This document shows positions 49,625 to 58,151 of a stretch of DNA of 64,000 bases, in pieces. A program made the position numbers and the translations under genes. Every line of letters begins with the position of its first letter. Position 1 is the first letter of the stretch. Location of the stretch: the NCBI GenBank assembly GCA_031976175.1, contig DALYLR010000006.1, forward strand, positions 1 to 64,000. The letters are read 5' to 3'. The notes under the pieces were generated by a model that saw only the letters and a list, made by a program, of their open reading frames with translations, did no database searches and was not told where the DNA came from. This DNA comes from DMER01 sp003451645 (GTDB taxonomy: Bacteria > Pseudomonadota > Alphaproteobacteria > Micropepsales > Micropepsaceae).

Positions 49625-50782
49625 ATGCGTTCATTCCAGCTTCCATTCACGTTCGATGTCAGTCCCGCGCCACAGGGCTTGAACCAGCTCCGGCATGAGG
49701 TGCGCAGTTTTCTGGCGCGGGAATTGCCGGGCAAGGATGCCGTGCTGCGCGCGCAAGGCTGGTCGGGTTTCGACCCAGAATTCTCCAGGAGGCTTGGCGC
49801 ACGTGGCTGGATCGGCATGGCGTGGCCGAAACAGTATGGCGGACATGCGCGCACGGCGCTGGAGCGCTATACCATCATCGAAGAGTTGCTAGCGGGCGAG
49901 GCGCCTGTCTCGGCGCATTGGGTTGCGGACCGCCAGTCTGGGCCACTGCTCATCCGCTATGGCAATACCCGGCAGCAGCAGATCTTGCCGCAGATCGCGC
50001 GCGGGGAGGTGTATTTCGCCATCGGCATGAGCGAGCCGGACGCAGGGTCTGATCTCGCGGCGGTACGCACACGCGCGGTGCGCGAGGCGGATGGCTGGCG
50101 TGTCACGGGCCGCAAGATCTGGTCGAGCCTGGCGCATAAGGCGCATTATATGATTGCGCTGTTCCGTACGGGCGAAAGCGCGAATGAACGCAATGCGGGC
50201 TTATCTCAGTTTCTCGTCGACATGGCGACGCCAGGCATTGAGGTGCGGCCGATCCCCGATCTGACGGGGGATGTTCATTTCAACGAGGTGACCTTTGATG
50301 GAGCCCTTCTGCCGCTGGACGCGCTGATTGGCGCAGAGGGCCAAGGCTGGGCGCAAGTGACGGCGGAACTGGCCTTTGAAAGATCAGGGCCGGAGCGGTT
50401 CCTCTCCGCGATGGCTTTGTTCAAGGAGATTGTGCGTCTGGCAGGGCCAGAGCCCGGCGAGCGCGCAGCCCACGCGATTGGGCGCCTGAGCGCGCATCTG
50501 ATGACCTTGCGGCAGATGTCGTTGAGCGTTGCGGCGATGCTGGAGCGAGGTGCTAACCCTGCCTTGGAGGCCTCCATCGTTAAGGATTTGGGTGCCGTGT
50601 TCGAGCAGGAGATCCCCGAGATCGCCAATGGTCTCTTTGGGCGGGAGTTGGACCCCTTGAGCGCGGATACGGGTGCGCGGGTGCAGGCCTATATGACGCA
50701 GATATCACCTGCATTCTCCTTACGCGGAGGAACGCGGGAAATCCTGCGCGGCATTATCGCCCGTGGCTTGGGGTTGAGGTAG
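49625..50782 (+). CDS. Acyl-CoA dehydrogenase, first of a pair
   Basis: A 385-residue FAD-dependent acyl-CoA dehydrogenase: IGMAWPKQYGGHARTALERY, FAIGMSEPDAGSDLAAVRTR, GWRVTGRKIWSSLAHKAHYM, and the C-terminal SLRGGTREILRGIIARGLGL. It introduces a trans-2 double bond into an acyl-CoA. The YEGT-type catalytic Glu is not seen in RGGTREI, so the base may lie elsewhere or in the partner. The next dehydrogenase starts 5 bases after its stop, which points to a heteromeric enzyme. Confidence 0.9.
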   Translation: MRSFQLPFTFDVSPAPQGLNQLRHEVRSFLARELPGKDAVLRAQGWSGFDPEFSRRLGARGWIGMAWPKQYGGHARTALERYTIIEELLAGEAPVSAHWVADRQSGPLLIRYGNTRQQQILPQIARGEVYFAIGMSEPDAGSDLAAVRTRAVREADGWRVTGRKIWSSLAHKAHYMIALFRTGESANERNAGLSQFLVDMATPGIEVRPIPDLTGDVHFNEVTFDGALLPLDALIGAEGQGWAQVTAELAFERSGPERFLSAMALFKEIVRLAGPEPGERAAHAIGRLSAHLMTLRQMSLSVAAMLERGANPALEASIVKDLGAVFEQEIPEIANGLFGRELDPLSADTGARVQAYMTQISPAFSLRGGTREILRGIIARGLGLR

Positions 50783-50787
50783 GGCTG

Positions 50788-51771
50788 ATGGTAAGCAGCG
50801 ACTTTGTAACTTTGACCTCGGAAAGCTGCGAACGGGCCTTCGCGCCTTTGGCAGAGCGGTCTTGCTGGGCGGCGCCTGCCGATCCGGCCGTGTTTGCTCG
50901 GGTGTGGGCCACAGTGGAAGCGACAGGCTTTCTGGATATCTTGACCATGGATGATAGTCCGTGGGCGGAGCGCGTGGCCGCAACCTTTGCCATTCTGCGG
51001 CAGGCGGGACGGTGTTTGCTCAGCGCGCCCTTGGGCGAAACCATGGCCGCCCGAATGCTCGCCCGGTCAGCGGGTTTGGCGATCTCTGATGGCCCGGCGG
51101 CGCTGGCGATCGGCGATGGTGAGCGGTTCACTCGCGTGCCTTATGGCCGCTTTGCGAAGGCCCTGATCTGCGGGATTGCGCCCGAGAATTGGCGGCTGAG
51201 CGTCGATGGCATGTCTGTGACGCAAGGAGCCAATCTGGCTAGCGAGCCGCGCGATGACCTGATGACAAGCGCCAAACCCGAGCGTGATTGGATTCCCCGT
51301 CTTGCGGAGGACCCGATGTTGTGGGGTCTTGCCATGCGTGCAGCGCAAATTGCGGGCGCGCTTGAAGGCATGCTCGCGCTCACAGTCGATTACGCGCGCA
51401 CGCGAAAGCAATTCGGCCGGCCCATCGGCCAGTTCCAAGCTGTTCAACAAAATTTGAGCGTGTTTGCAGGCCAGACGGCGGCGGCATCAACAGCCGCGGC
51501 CTATGCGTTTTCGGCCGCCGGCACTGCGCAATTCCGGCCAGCTGCGCTGGCGGCCGCGGTGCGCTGCGGCGAGGCCGCGGGGATATCGACCGCGATCGCG
51601 CACCAAACACTTGGCGCAATCGGCATAACCCATGAACATGATCTGCGCTTTTACACCGCGCGTTTGCACTCTTGGCGCACGGAGTACCAAGCTTCTGCCG
51701 CCCCACAGCAATTGGGGCATTGGGCCGCCGCCCACGGCGCAGACGGCCTATGGGCGGCGATCACAACTTAG
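50788..51771 (+). CDS. Acyl-CoA dehydrogenase, second of a pair
   Basis: A 327-residue, shortened acyl-CoA dehydrogenase. The N-terminal and middle domains are divergent, with no clear FAD-binding WITN-type motif, but the C-terminal helical domain is typical: LEGMLALTVDYARTRKQFGR, PIGQFQAVQQNLSVFAG and the end GAIGITHEHDLRFYTARLHS. Short, divergent members paired with a full-length one form alpha2beta2 enzymes acting on bulky acyl-CoAs such as steroid side chains. That assignment is inferred. Confidence 0.85.
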   Translation: MVSSDFVTLTSESCERAFAPLAERSCWAAPADPAVFARVWATVEATGFLDILTMDDSPWAERVAATFAILRQAGRCLLSAPLGETMAARMLARSAGLAISDGPAALAIGDGERFTRVPYGRFAKALICGIAPENWRLSVDGMSVTQGANLASEPRDDLMTSAKPERDWIPRLAEDPMLWGLAMRAAQIAGALEGMLALTVDYARTRKQFGRPIGQFQAVQQNLSVFAGQTAAASTAAAYAFSAAGTAQFRPAALAAAVRCGEAAGISTAIAHQTLGAIGITHEHDLRFYTARLHSWRTEYQASAAPQQLGHWAAAHGADGLWAAITT

Positions 51772-51822
51772 AGCCGTTTCGGTTCGATGGAATCGGAACC
51801 CGGCTCCAAGTTCTTTTATTGC

Positions 51823-51866
51823 CGCGTTTTCTTAACGCGAACCGGCTTCCACTTCGCTCGAAAACG
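51823..51866. repeat. Rhizobiales-type intergenic repeat
   Basis: GCGTTTTC (51823-51830) and GAAAACGC (51859-51866) flank a core with AACCGGCTTCCACTTCGCTC. In the other orientation it reads AGCGTTTTCGAGCGAAGTGG, a short repeat common in many Rhizobiales genomes. A second hairpin (GAGCCG...CGGCTC, 51771-51816) stands just before it, after the dehydrogenase stop, and may act as terminator. Confidence 0.6.
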
Positions 51867-51899
51867 CTCTGGTGTTTCCGCCGCGTTCAGCTGGAGTTT

Positions 51900-52274
51900 T
51901 TAGTGCTTGTCGCGCGGCATGCCAAAGCTGGACTGCATGAGCGAAAACATGCGGGTCAGATAGGAGCTGTACTGATCGCCGGTGGTTTTCAGCCAGTTTT
52001 GCTGGACTTCGATCATTTCAGGCCAGGACCGGCATTTCAGCATCTCGCTCACCGCCTCATTATTGACCTGAAAGCGCTGCCGCCAGAATTGGGTGACTTC
52101 TTCCTGCATAGTCTGCGCCGTTTCCATGGCCTTTTTGGCGGTTTCGCCCGCATTGGCAAAGCCTTGGTTCATCGCCTCAACCGCCTCAGCGGCCGAGAAT
52201 TGGGCGTCGTGGTCATAGGCCTCGGACGGGGAACCGTCGACATCAATGAGGCGGGGCTTACGTGCTTGCGCCAT
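51900..52274 (-). CDS. Phasin family protein
   Basis: A 124-residue phasin-like protein: AEAVEAMNQGFANAGETAKK, then an amphipathic helix with AMETAQTMQEEVTQFWRQRF, and WPEMIEVQQNWLKTTGDQYS. Phasins coat polyhydroxyalkanoate granules. AGGAG precedes the ATG at 52274. No PHA synthase is in the window. The frame upstream to 52346 is not used. Confidence 0.82.
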   Translation of the reverse strand: MAQARKPRLIDVDGSPSEAYDHDAQFSAAEAVEAMNQGFANAGETAKKAMETAQTMQEEVTQFWRQRFQVNNEAVSEMLKCRSWPEMIEVQQNWLKTTGDQYSSYLTRMFSLMQSSFGMPRDKH

Positions 52275-52401
52275 GAGACTTCTCCTGTTGTTGCCTCCGA
52301 GCCCGGAGGGGTGGGGGGTAGGCACGTTGTCACATCGGGACACCAATGCCCGTTAACATTGATCGAGATCAAAGCCGATTGCCAGTAGAACAAAATTGAA
52401 C

Positions 52402-52435
52402 AAAAAATGAGCGCCCTGGATATCCTCCAGAGCGC
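52402..52435 (-). terminator. Intrinsic terminator of the EF-hand-like/RcnB-like gene
   Basis: GCGCCCTGGA (52411-52420) pairs with TCCAGAGCGC (52426-52435), one G-U pair, loop TATCC. On the minus strand a run of six T follows within three bases. It lies 26 bases past the gene's stop. Confidence 0.75.
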
Positions 52436-52460
52436 CCAAAAAAGTGAGGCTTTATAAGCG

Positions 52461-52973
52461 TTAAGCGGGCATCACGCGAATGACCCGACCGCTATAAGGG
52501 TCAACGCGCAAGCGGACGAAAAAGCCGCGCTCATCGAAGCCTTGGGCCCGAATCATGCCCCGGTGGCTAAAGCCGAACAGGCGCACATTGTAAAAGCCCT
52601 GACGCTCCAGCCTGCGGATCAAGCGGTGCGGGGGGAGAATGTGACGCTCGTCCCACCACTTGTTCTGCCAGCCTGGGTACCAGCCGCTATAGAGGCGGTG
52701 GGAGTAGGGCTGAAATTGGTCGTAGGCGCGGTTTTCGAGATGATCCGGGCGGCCATCACGGTCCCGGTCAAAGCGTTGATCATAGGCGCGGTCCTCAAGC
52801 CGGTCAGGACGGCCGTCATAGTCGCGATCCGCACGCGGCTGGTGCTGCTGGTGCTTTTGTTGCCAGCTGTCACGATCGCGGCCGCCATGGCCATTATAGC
52901 CGCCATCGGCCAGAGCCGGTTGGGCGCCCAAAGCGGCTGCCGAAAGCAAAAGTGCCAAAGTTAACTTACGCAT
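52461..52973 (-). CDS. Secreted protein with tandem DxDxDGxxD calcium-type loops and an RcnB-like end
   Basis: A 170-residue exported protein (signal LALLLSAAALGAQPALADGG). After a His/Gln-rich stretch come two tandem repeats of about 19 residues: DRDYDGRPDRLEDRAYDQRF and DRDRDGRPDHLENRAYDQF, each with a D-x-D-x-D-G-x-x-D loop as in EF-hands and thrombospondin type 3 repeats. The C-terminal half (LPPHRLIRRLERQGFYNVRL, FVRLRVDPYSGRVIRVMPA) recalls RcnB/PepSY-like periplasmic domains. Calcium or metal binding is likely but unproved. Confidence 0.65.
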   Translation of the reverse strand: MRKLTLALLLSAAALGAQPALADGGYNGHGGRDRDSWQQKHQQHQPRADRDYDGRPDRLEDRAYDQRFDRDRDGRPDHLENRAYDQFQPYSHRLYSGWYPGWQNKWWDERHILPPHRLIRRLERQGFYNVRLFGFSHRGMIRAQGFDERGFFVRLRVDPYSGRVIRVMPA

Positions 52974-53059
52974 AGTGTGTCTCCTTCACGAAAAAGCCCA
53001 GACCCGATGGCGAGGAGAAAAGCATGCGCCCCCTGAATGCACCCTGGACGCCGCATTCA

Positions 53060-53088
53060 TTGCGGGTTCAGCCCGGCCCGCGTATATA
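53060..53088 (+). promoter_or_regulatory. Promoter of the PepSY/two-component operon, apparently leaderless
   Basis: TTGCGG (53060-53065), 17-bp spacer, TATATA (53083-53088). The start point should fall at or next to the ATG at 53096. GCCCGC-GTATATAA-GCGGGC (53076-53095) is a perfect 6-bp dyad around the -10 box and could be an operator. Confidence 0.55.
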
Positions 53089-53095
53089 AGCGGGC

Positions 53096-53389
53096 ATGAA
53101 ACAAGGTCTTTTCCGTGTGTTGTGCGTTGGTGTGGCCGTGGTGGCGTTCTCAGTGTTCGGGGGCGTGCAGGCGGCCGAGGCTTATCCGCGCCGCTACTAT
53201 CAGGTGAACTCTGGCAATTATATGCCGCTGCAAAGCATCATCGCGCGCATCCGGGCCCGCACGCCTGGGCGGCTGATCGATGCACAAGGGCCTCGCAACG
53301 GGCGCTACCGCATCGTGTGGGAGACCAATGACGGGCGGGTGATTAACTTCATTGTCGACGCAGAAACCGGCGAAATTCTAAACTCCTGA
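53096..53389 (+). CDS. Exported PepSY-domain protein
   Basis: A 97-residue exported protein: signal LCVGVAVVAFSVFGGVQAAE, then PLQSIIARIRARTPGRLIDA and RYRIVWETNDGRVINFIVDA with ETGEILNS at the end, a classic single PepSY domain. It has no ribosome site, and the promoter hexamers suggest a leaderless transcript. It begins a three-gene unit with a response regulator 7 bases downstream and a kinase, an arrangement common for envelope-sensing systems in which PepSY proteins act as periplasmic partners. Confidence 0.82.
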   Translation: MKQGLFRVLCVGVAVVAFSVFGGVQAAEAYPRRYYQVNSGNYMPLQSIIARIRARTPGRLIDAQGPRNGRYRIVWETNDGRVINFIVDAETGEILNS

Positions 53390-53396
53390 GGCGATC

Positions 53397-54086
53397 ATGC
53401 GCATTCTGGTTGTTGAAGACGATGCGGACCTGAACCGGCTACTGTGCACGGCCTTGCGCGAGGCGGGATACGTTGTTGACAGCGCCAAGGATGGCGAGGA
53501 GGGCCATTTCCTGGGCGACACCGAACCTTATGACGCTGTCGTGCTGGACCTGGGCCTGCCCGTGATAGATGGCCTGAAAGTTCTGGAGAAATGGCGGCGC
53601 GCGGGCCGGATGATGCCGGTCTTGATCCTCACTGCGCGCGACCGCTGGAGCGAGAAGGTCGCCGGATTCGATGCTGGCGCGGATGATTATGTTTCCAAGC
53701 CGTTCTACACGGAAGAAGTCCTGGCGCGCTTGAGAGCTTTGGTGCGACGGGCGGCTGGGATCGCGACATCCGAGATTGAGATCGGGCCCTTGCGCATCGA
53801 TACGCGTGGCGCCCGTGTCGCGGTCAATGGCAATCCCGTCAAGCTGACCAGTCTTGAGTATCGCCTGTTGGCCTATTTGGCGCATCACAAAGGCCGGGTG
53901 GTTTCGCGCACCGAGCTGATCGAGCACCTGTATGATCAGGACTTTGATCGCGACAGCAATACGATCGAGGTGTTCGTCGGCCGCATCCGCCGCAAGCTAG
54001 GTGTGAATGCGATCGAGACGATGCGGGGCCTGGGCTATCGCTTGCTCGAGAACCCGGCCAGCACCGATGCGCATGACGCCAGCTAA
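53397..54086 (+). CDS. OmpR-family response regulator
   Basis: A 229-residue regulator. Receiver domain: acidic pocket VVEDDADLN (8-13), phospho-acceptor D51 in VVLDLGLPVIDG, Lys in DYVSKPFYTEE. The winged-helix DNA-binding domain (about 130-222) has LTSLEYRLLAYLAHHKGRVV, HLYDQDFDRDSNTIEVFVGR and RRKLG. It activates or represses target promoters when phosphorylated by the kinase encoded next, whose start overlaps it. Confidence 0.95.
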   Translation: MRILVVEDDADLNRLLCTALREAGYVVDSAKDGEEGHFLGDTEPYDAVVLDLGLPVIDGLKVLEKWRRAGRMMPVLILTARDRWSEKVAGFDAGADDYVSKPFYTEEVLARLRALVRRAAGIATSEIEIGPLRIDTRGARVAVNGNPVKLTSLEYRLLAYLAHHKGRVVSRTELIEHLYDQDFDRDSNTIEVFVGRIRRKLGVNAIETMRGLGYRLLENPASTDAHDAS

Positions 54087-55542
54087 GCGCGGTAGCGCCT
54101 CGCTGGCCACACGCCTGACCGCCATCGCGGCGGTATGGGCCGGCCTCGGCTTGGTGCTGGGCGGATTGGCCTTGTCAGGTTTGTTCAAGCAATCCGTCGA
54201 ACGCACTTTTGACCGGCGCCTGGAGGCGGACCTCAACGCCTTGTTTGCGCGCCAAGAAGCCCCGGAGCTCAAGATCGTAGCGGTGCGGCCCTTGTCCGAT
54301 CCCCGCTTCGATAGCGCCTTTTCGGGCTGGTACTGGCAGGTGACGCCGTTGGAGCGAAAAGGCGGCAAGCTGGTCATGGCACCAGTCGAGCCGCCGCAGC
54401 CTCCCATTGAGTATTCGGACGACCCGCCGGATGACACCGATGGCCTCATTACCTCACGCTCGCTCTGGGATCAGCGGCTGGAGCTGCCCCAGGATCTTCA
54501 GCCTGCGGATGACCGCAGCGGCCTGACCTTGGGTCCAGAAGGCAAAGAATTGCGGTATGTGATGCGGGTGCGGACGATCTCGGCGCCAGGGGCTGCGGCG
54601 AGCGCCGCGCCCGGTGCGATTTACGCCTTCATGGTAGCGGGCGACGCAGCGGAAGTGCAGGCGGATATCTCCGCGTTCAATCAGACCTTGTGGTGGTCTG
54701 TGTCGGCCCTAGCTTTGGGGCTAATTGGCGCGGTCGTTCTGCAAGTCCGTCTCGGTTTGCAGCCCCTGACCCAGATTGAGGCGGGTCTCACAGCGATCCG
54801 CGAAGGCAAGACCGACCGGCTGGACGGCACATTCCCGGCCGAGATTGCGCCACTGGCGCGTGAGGTCAACGCCTTGCTGGCGCACAATCAAGACATCGTG
54901 CAGCGCGCACGCACCCATGTCGGCAATCTGGCGCATTTTCTGAAGACGCCATTGTCCGTGCTGGCCAATGAGGCAGGAGCCGATCGCTCTGCCTTGGCGG
55001 AGGCTGTCATGCGGCAAACCCAGATCATGCGGCGGCAGGTTGATCATTACCTTGCCCGCGCGCGCGCAGCTGGGTCCAATACCTTGATCAGTGCACGGAC
55101 GGACGTGGTGCCGGTCTTGAGCGATCTGTCCCGCACGCTGGAGAAAATATACTCAGATCAAGGCATTGAGATCGAGTTGGGTGCGGACCAGGGACTCGCC
55201 TTTCGCGGTGAGCGCCAGGACCTGGAGGAGATGGCCGCGAACCTGCTCGACAATGCCTGTAAATGGGCGAACACATCGGTCAAGGCGGGGGTGGCGCGGG
55301 GAAATGCGGCCGGTGAAGTCGTGGTGACGGTTGAGGATGACGGGCCGGGGCTGTCACCGGAGCAGCGGGAGAAGGTGCTGAAACGCGGCGAAAGGCTCGA
55401 TGAAAGCAAGCCCGGCTCTGGCTTGGGCTTGAGCATTGTGAGGGAGATTTCTGGCCTTTATGGCGGGCGCGTCGCCTTGGGCCAAAGCGATATGGGCGGT
55501 CTGAAGGTTGAGTTGATCCTGCCGGGAACGGAACGAGCCTGA
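54067..55542 (+). CDS. PhoQ-like membrane sensor histidine kinase
   Basis: A 491-residue kinase: membrane helix 1 (TAIAAVWAGLGLVLGGLALS), a ~170-residue periplasmic sensor with acidic and Pro-rich stretches (PPQPPIEYSDDPPDDTDG), helix 2 (WWSVSALALGLIGAVVLQV), HAMP, then HisKA with H290 in NLAHFLKTPLSVLANEA and an ATPase domain with NLLDNACKWA, DDGPGL and GSGLGLSIV. The HFLKTPL phospho-acceptor motif is the PhoQ-type variant. Start at 54067 or 54073 overlaps the regulator gene. The acidic sensor could read cations or cationic peptides; that is inference. Confidence 0.92.
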   Translation: MRMTPAKRGSASLATRLTAIAAVWAGLGLVLGGLALSGLFKQSVERTFDRRLEADLNALFARQEAPELKIVAVRPLSDPRFDSAFSGWYWQVTPLERKGGKLVMAPVEPPQPPIEYSDDPPDDTDGLITSRSLWDQRLELPQDLQPADDRSGLTLGPEGKELRYVMRVRTISAPGAAASAAPGAIYAFMVAGDAAEVQADISAFNQTLWWSVSALALGLIGAVVLQVRLGLQPLTQIEAGLTAIREGKTDRLDGTFPAEIAPLAREVNALLAHNQDIVQRARTHVGNLAHFLKTPLSVLANEAGADRSALAEAVMRQTQIMRRQVDHYLARARAAGSNTLISARTDVVPVLSDLSRTLEKIYSDQGIEIELGADQGLAFRGERQDLEEMAANLLDNACKWANTSVKAGVARGNAAGEVVVTVEDDGPGLSPEQREKVLKRGERLDESKPGSGLGLSIVREISGLYGGRVALGQSDMGGLKVELILPGTERA

Positions 55543-55544
55543 GA

Positions 55545-56558
55545 TTAATCTTGGGAGAGCGCCTTGGCCAAGAAGGGCAGGCTCACATCCATACGGTAAT
55601 CGATGCTGCTGTGATTATCGGGGAATTCTTCGTAAGTATGCGCGATGCCTTGGGCCTTGAGGAGCCGCGTCATCCGGCGGGCACCATAAACGAGGTTGTA
55701 CTGATCATCCGTACCGCAATCGATATGGAGCGCCTTGAGCGTCTTGAGGTCTTGGGCGTGGGTCACAGCCAGGGTCAGAGGATCCCAGTCGACAAAGCCC
55801 TTCCAGCGCTCGGGTATCACTTCGCAGGTATCCATATCGACCGGCAGCCGGATGCCCATATAGGCCCCTGGGTCTGGGTCGTAGGATGCGCACATCGCCA
55901 GCATCATCAAGATGTGCACGTCGCTGTCAGCCGTTTTGGGCTTGGCGAAAAAGTCCTTTAGCCAGGTCTCGATGCTGTTGTTCGTCTTGGCAAGCGCCCG
56001 CAGGACCTTGGGGAACTCCGGCAAGTGGCAAAGCTCATGCGCCATGTCACCGGAATGGACCGCAGCGGCCGCCCAAAAATGCGGGTAGAGGAGAGCATGA
56101 ACGATCGCGCCATAACCGCCGGAACTCTTGCCGAAGAGGCCGCGCCGCCCGGTACCGCCACATGCGAAACTGAGTTCCACAAAGGGCACACACTCCGTCA
56201 ACAGATAATCCGCCCACGGCCCCATGGCGGGAGAATTGATGTATTGATTGCCGCCAAGCCTGGTGAAGCAATCGGGCATTGCCACCACGACAGGCGGGAG
56301 GGCGCCCGAAGCGATCAGGCGATCCAGCCGCTCTGGCAGGTTTTCGCCAAAATTCTTCCAGTTGGTGTGCGATGGGCCCCCGCCGGTAAAGCCCACCAGA
56401 TCGACAAGCAGGGGCAGGCCGCGCCCATCCGAGCCATGCGGGATATAGACATCGATCACGCGTTTTGCCGGATCGCCCAGCAAATTGCGCTGCAAGATCT
56501 TGCTGTCGAGGGTCAGCCGGTGGACTTGGCCAGCGGGGCAGGCATGATCGCGGCGCAT
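55545..56558 (-). CDS. Alpha/beta-hydrolase-fold esterase (esterase D/Fes-like)
   Basis: A 337-residue enzyme with RVIDVYIPHGSDGRGLPLLV, VVVAMPDCFTRLGGNQYINS, the nucleophile elbow GKSSGGYGA (Ser145) and a C-terminal LHIDCGTDDQYNLVYGARRM and EFPDNHSSIDYRM (Asp and His of the triad). It matches the putative esterase family (PF00756). No signal peptide. It is downstream of, and 16 bases from, the RNase T2 gene on the same strand. Substrate unknown. Confidence 0.85.
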   Translation of the reverse strand: MRRDHACPAGQVHRLTLDSKILQRNLLGDPAKRVIDVYIPHGSDGRGLPLLVDLVGFTGGGPSHTNWKNFGENLPERLDRLIASGALPPVVVAMPDCFTRLGGNQYINSPAMGPWADYLLTECVPFVELSFACGGTGRRGLFGKSSGGYGAIVHALLYPHFWAAAAVHSGDMAHELCHLPEFPKVLRALAKTNNSIETWLKDFFAKPKTADSDVHILMMLAMCASYDPDPGAYMGIRLPVDMDTCEVIPERWKGFVDWDPLTLAVTHAQDLKTLKALHIDCGTDDQYNLVYGARRMTRLLKAQGIAHTYEEFPDNHSSIDYRMDVSLPFLAKALSQD

Positions 56559-56574
56559 GGGATTGTCCTGATGG

Positions 56575-57303
56575 TTACCGGGCGGGGGGCATGACGACGC
56601 TGGGCAGAGTGCAGTCCTTTTGGACGTCGGCGCCGCAGCTGCGAAACTTGAAGTCCTTGGTCATGCAAACTCTGACCTCGCGCAAATGCTTGCGGGTGCA
56701 GGTGACCTGCACGCCAGTGGCGCTCAGTCCCGGATTGGCGGCGAGAAACGCGCGCTCGACCTGCACCGGCGAGGTGGTGACATAGTTGCTGACTTGGGTG
56801 TAGGCCGATGGGATTTGGACCTTGCGATAGGCCGCCCGCGCGGCATCGAAATAGGCCTGATGGCTGAGCCCCGTGCAGGCGCCGTGTTTGCGCCACTGAT
56901 GTCCGGCCAGGCCGCGCGATGGCATGATGTCGAGGACGCCCTCAATAATATGATCCGGCACCCGCGGTTCATCGGTCTGACAATCTTTCGGGTAGCCGCG
57001 CTCATACTGGGGCCACAGGCCATGCAATACAAAGGCGAAGGGCCGTGTGGATTGACACTGACGCCGGTCGCGCCGCGGATCGGCCTCCTCAAGGCAATAG
57101 GTCGGTGACCAGGACAACGCCACAACATAATAGTCGAAGCTGCCCACAGAGGCCGGCTTTGCCGCCGAGGCGGCTGCACGTGCAGGTTCCGCCGCAAGGG
57201 CGGGCGATGGGCTTGAGCGATCACCGAAAAGTTGGGCAACGCCACCGGCCATAACCAAAGCCAGGACACAGGCTGCGAGCAGACGGGGATTGAGGTTCGG
57301 CAT
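56575..57303 (-). CDS. Secreted ribonuclease T2
   Basis: A 242-residue RNase T2. Signal/anchor (LLAACVLALVMAGGVAQLFG), Ala-rich linker, then CAS-I FVLHGLWPQYE with H94 and CAS-II HQWRKHGAC with H135, K139 and H140; paired cysteines are kept. It cleaves RNA non-specifically in the periplasm or outside, for nutrient scavenging. First gene of a two-gene unit with the esterase. Confidence 0.93.
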   Translation of the reverse strand: MPNLNPRLLAACVLALVMAGGVAQLFGDRSSPSPALAAEPARAAASAAKPASVGSFDYYVVALSWSPTYCLEEADPRRDRRQCQSTRPFAFVLHGLWPQYERGYPKDCQTDEPRVPDHIIEGVLDIMPSRGLAGHQWRKHGACTGLSHQAYFDAARAAYRKVQIPSAYTQVSNYVTTSPVQVERAFLAANPGLSATGVQVTCTRKHLREVRVCMTKDFKFRSCGADVQKDCTLPSVVMPPAR

Positions 57304-57398
57304 GGGCGGCTAGACCAGACATTTACGGGGTGAGGCGCCCGATCTGGGCATGACGCGCTAGCTCTGGCAAGTGTGTTTGGTTAGACGGCCGGCGAGGC

Positions 57399-57866
57399 TT
57401 AGTTTCCAGAGTCTGTATCGTCGATGTCCAGGTCCTCGATGGTCTCCAGGCGCGCTTGCCGGACGCGCAGGCCGCGATCTTCGACCAATTGGGCATGGAC
57501 GAAATCGGACTTGTCTGGTTTGGCCTTTAGTTTCTTCTTGAGCTTTTTCTTGGGCTTGTCGTCGGCGTGCTTTTTCTTTTTCTCAGTAGACAAGACTTTC
57601 TTCTTGGCGAGCTTCTTGGTTTGCTTTGTCTCATCGTTGCGCTCAACCAGGTCCTTAAGCTTGGGCGGGCCGTCATAATCTTCGATGCCCAAGGTCAGCG
57701 CGTAACACGCCAGGCGCACGGTTCTGGGGATCTTGACCGGTTGATCGTCGCGCTCCCCCTTCTCGTAATACTGCACCACACGACGCTTGAGCCCCAAGGC
57801 CTCGGCGGCCTCCTTCTGGCTCCAGCCCAGGCTCTTACGCCACCTCTTGAAGTCGTGACCTTTCAC
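57399..57866 (-). CDS. XRE-type regulator with lysine-rich tail
   Basis: A 155-residue protein. The HTH (residues 1-65) reads FKRWRKSLGWSQKEAAEALG then LKRRVVQYYEKGER, followed by IPRTVRLACYALTLGIEDYD, an alphaproteobacterial XRE subfamily. The rest is a disordered, strongly basic stretch (TKKLAKKKVLSTEKKKKHAD, KPKKKLKKKLKAKPDK) and an acidic end. The GTG at 57866 has AAGGGG six bases upstream; the longer frame to 57983 is rejected. The GTA repressor RogA of Caulobacter is also XRE-type, but no orthology can be claimed. Confidence 0.78.
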   Translation of the reverse strand: MKGHDFKRWRKSLGWSQKEAAEALGLKRRVVQYYEKGERDDQPVKIPRTVRLACYALTLGIEDYDGPPKLKDLVERNDETKQTKKLAKKKVLSTEKKKKHADDKPKKKLKKKLKAKPDKSDFVHAQLVEDRGLRVRQARLETIEDLDIDDTDSGN

Positions 57867-58151
57867 GCCAAACCCCTTAGTGTTTTTGAATGCGATGAGA
57901 TGTGACGCACGAGCCGATTTTGGATGGAGTCGAACATCGGGGTCCGGCGCCGGGACCGGGCCGAACACGAACGGTGTGCGCATGACACGTAAAGTTGAAG
58001 CGCGAATAAGAGTTTTGTGACATTATCATGAATATTTGCCTGCCGCACTGCGCAAACGTGACCGGTGTCAGTTGCGCGGGGGGCCGGCCAGACCTAATCT
58101 CTGCGCTGTGTTGCGTTGCGGCCAATCAAGGTCGAGTGGGAGTTAGAAAAC

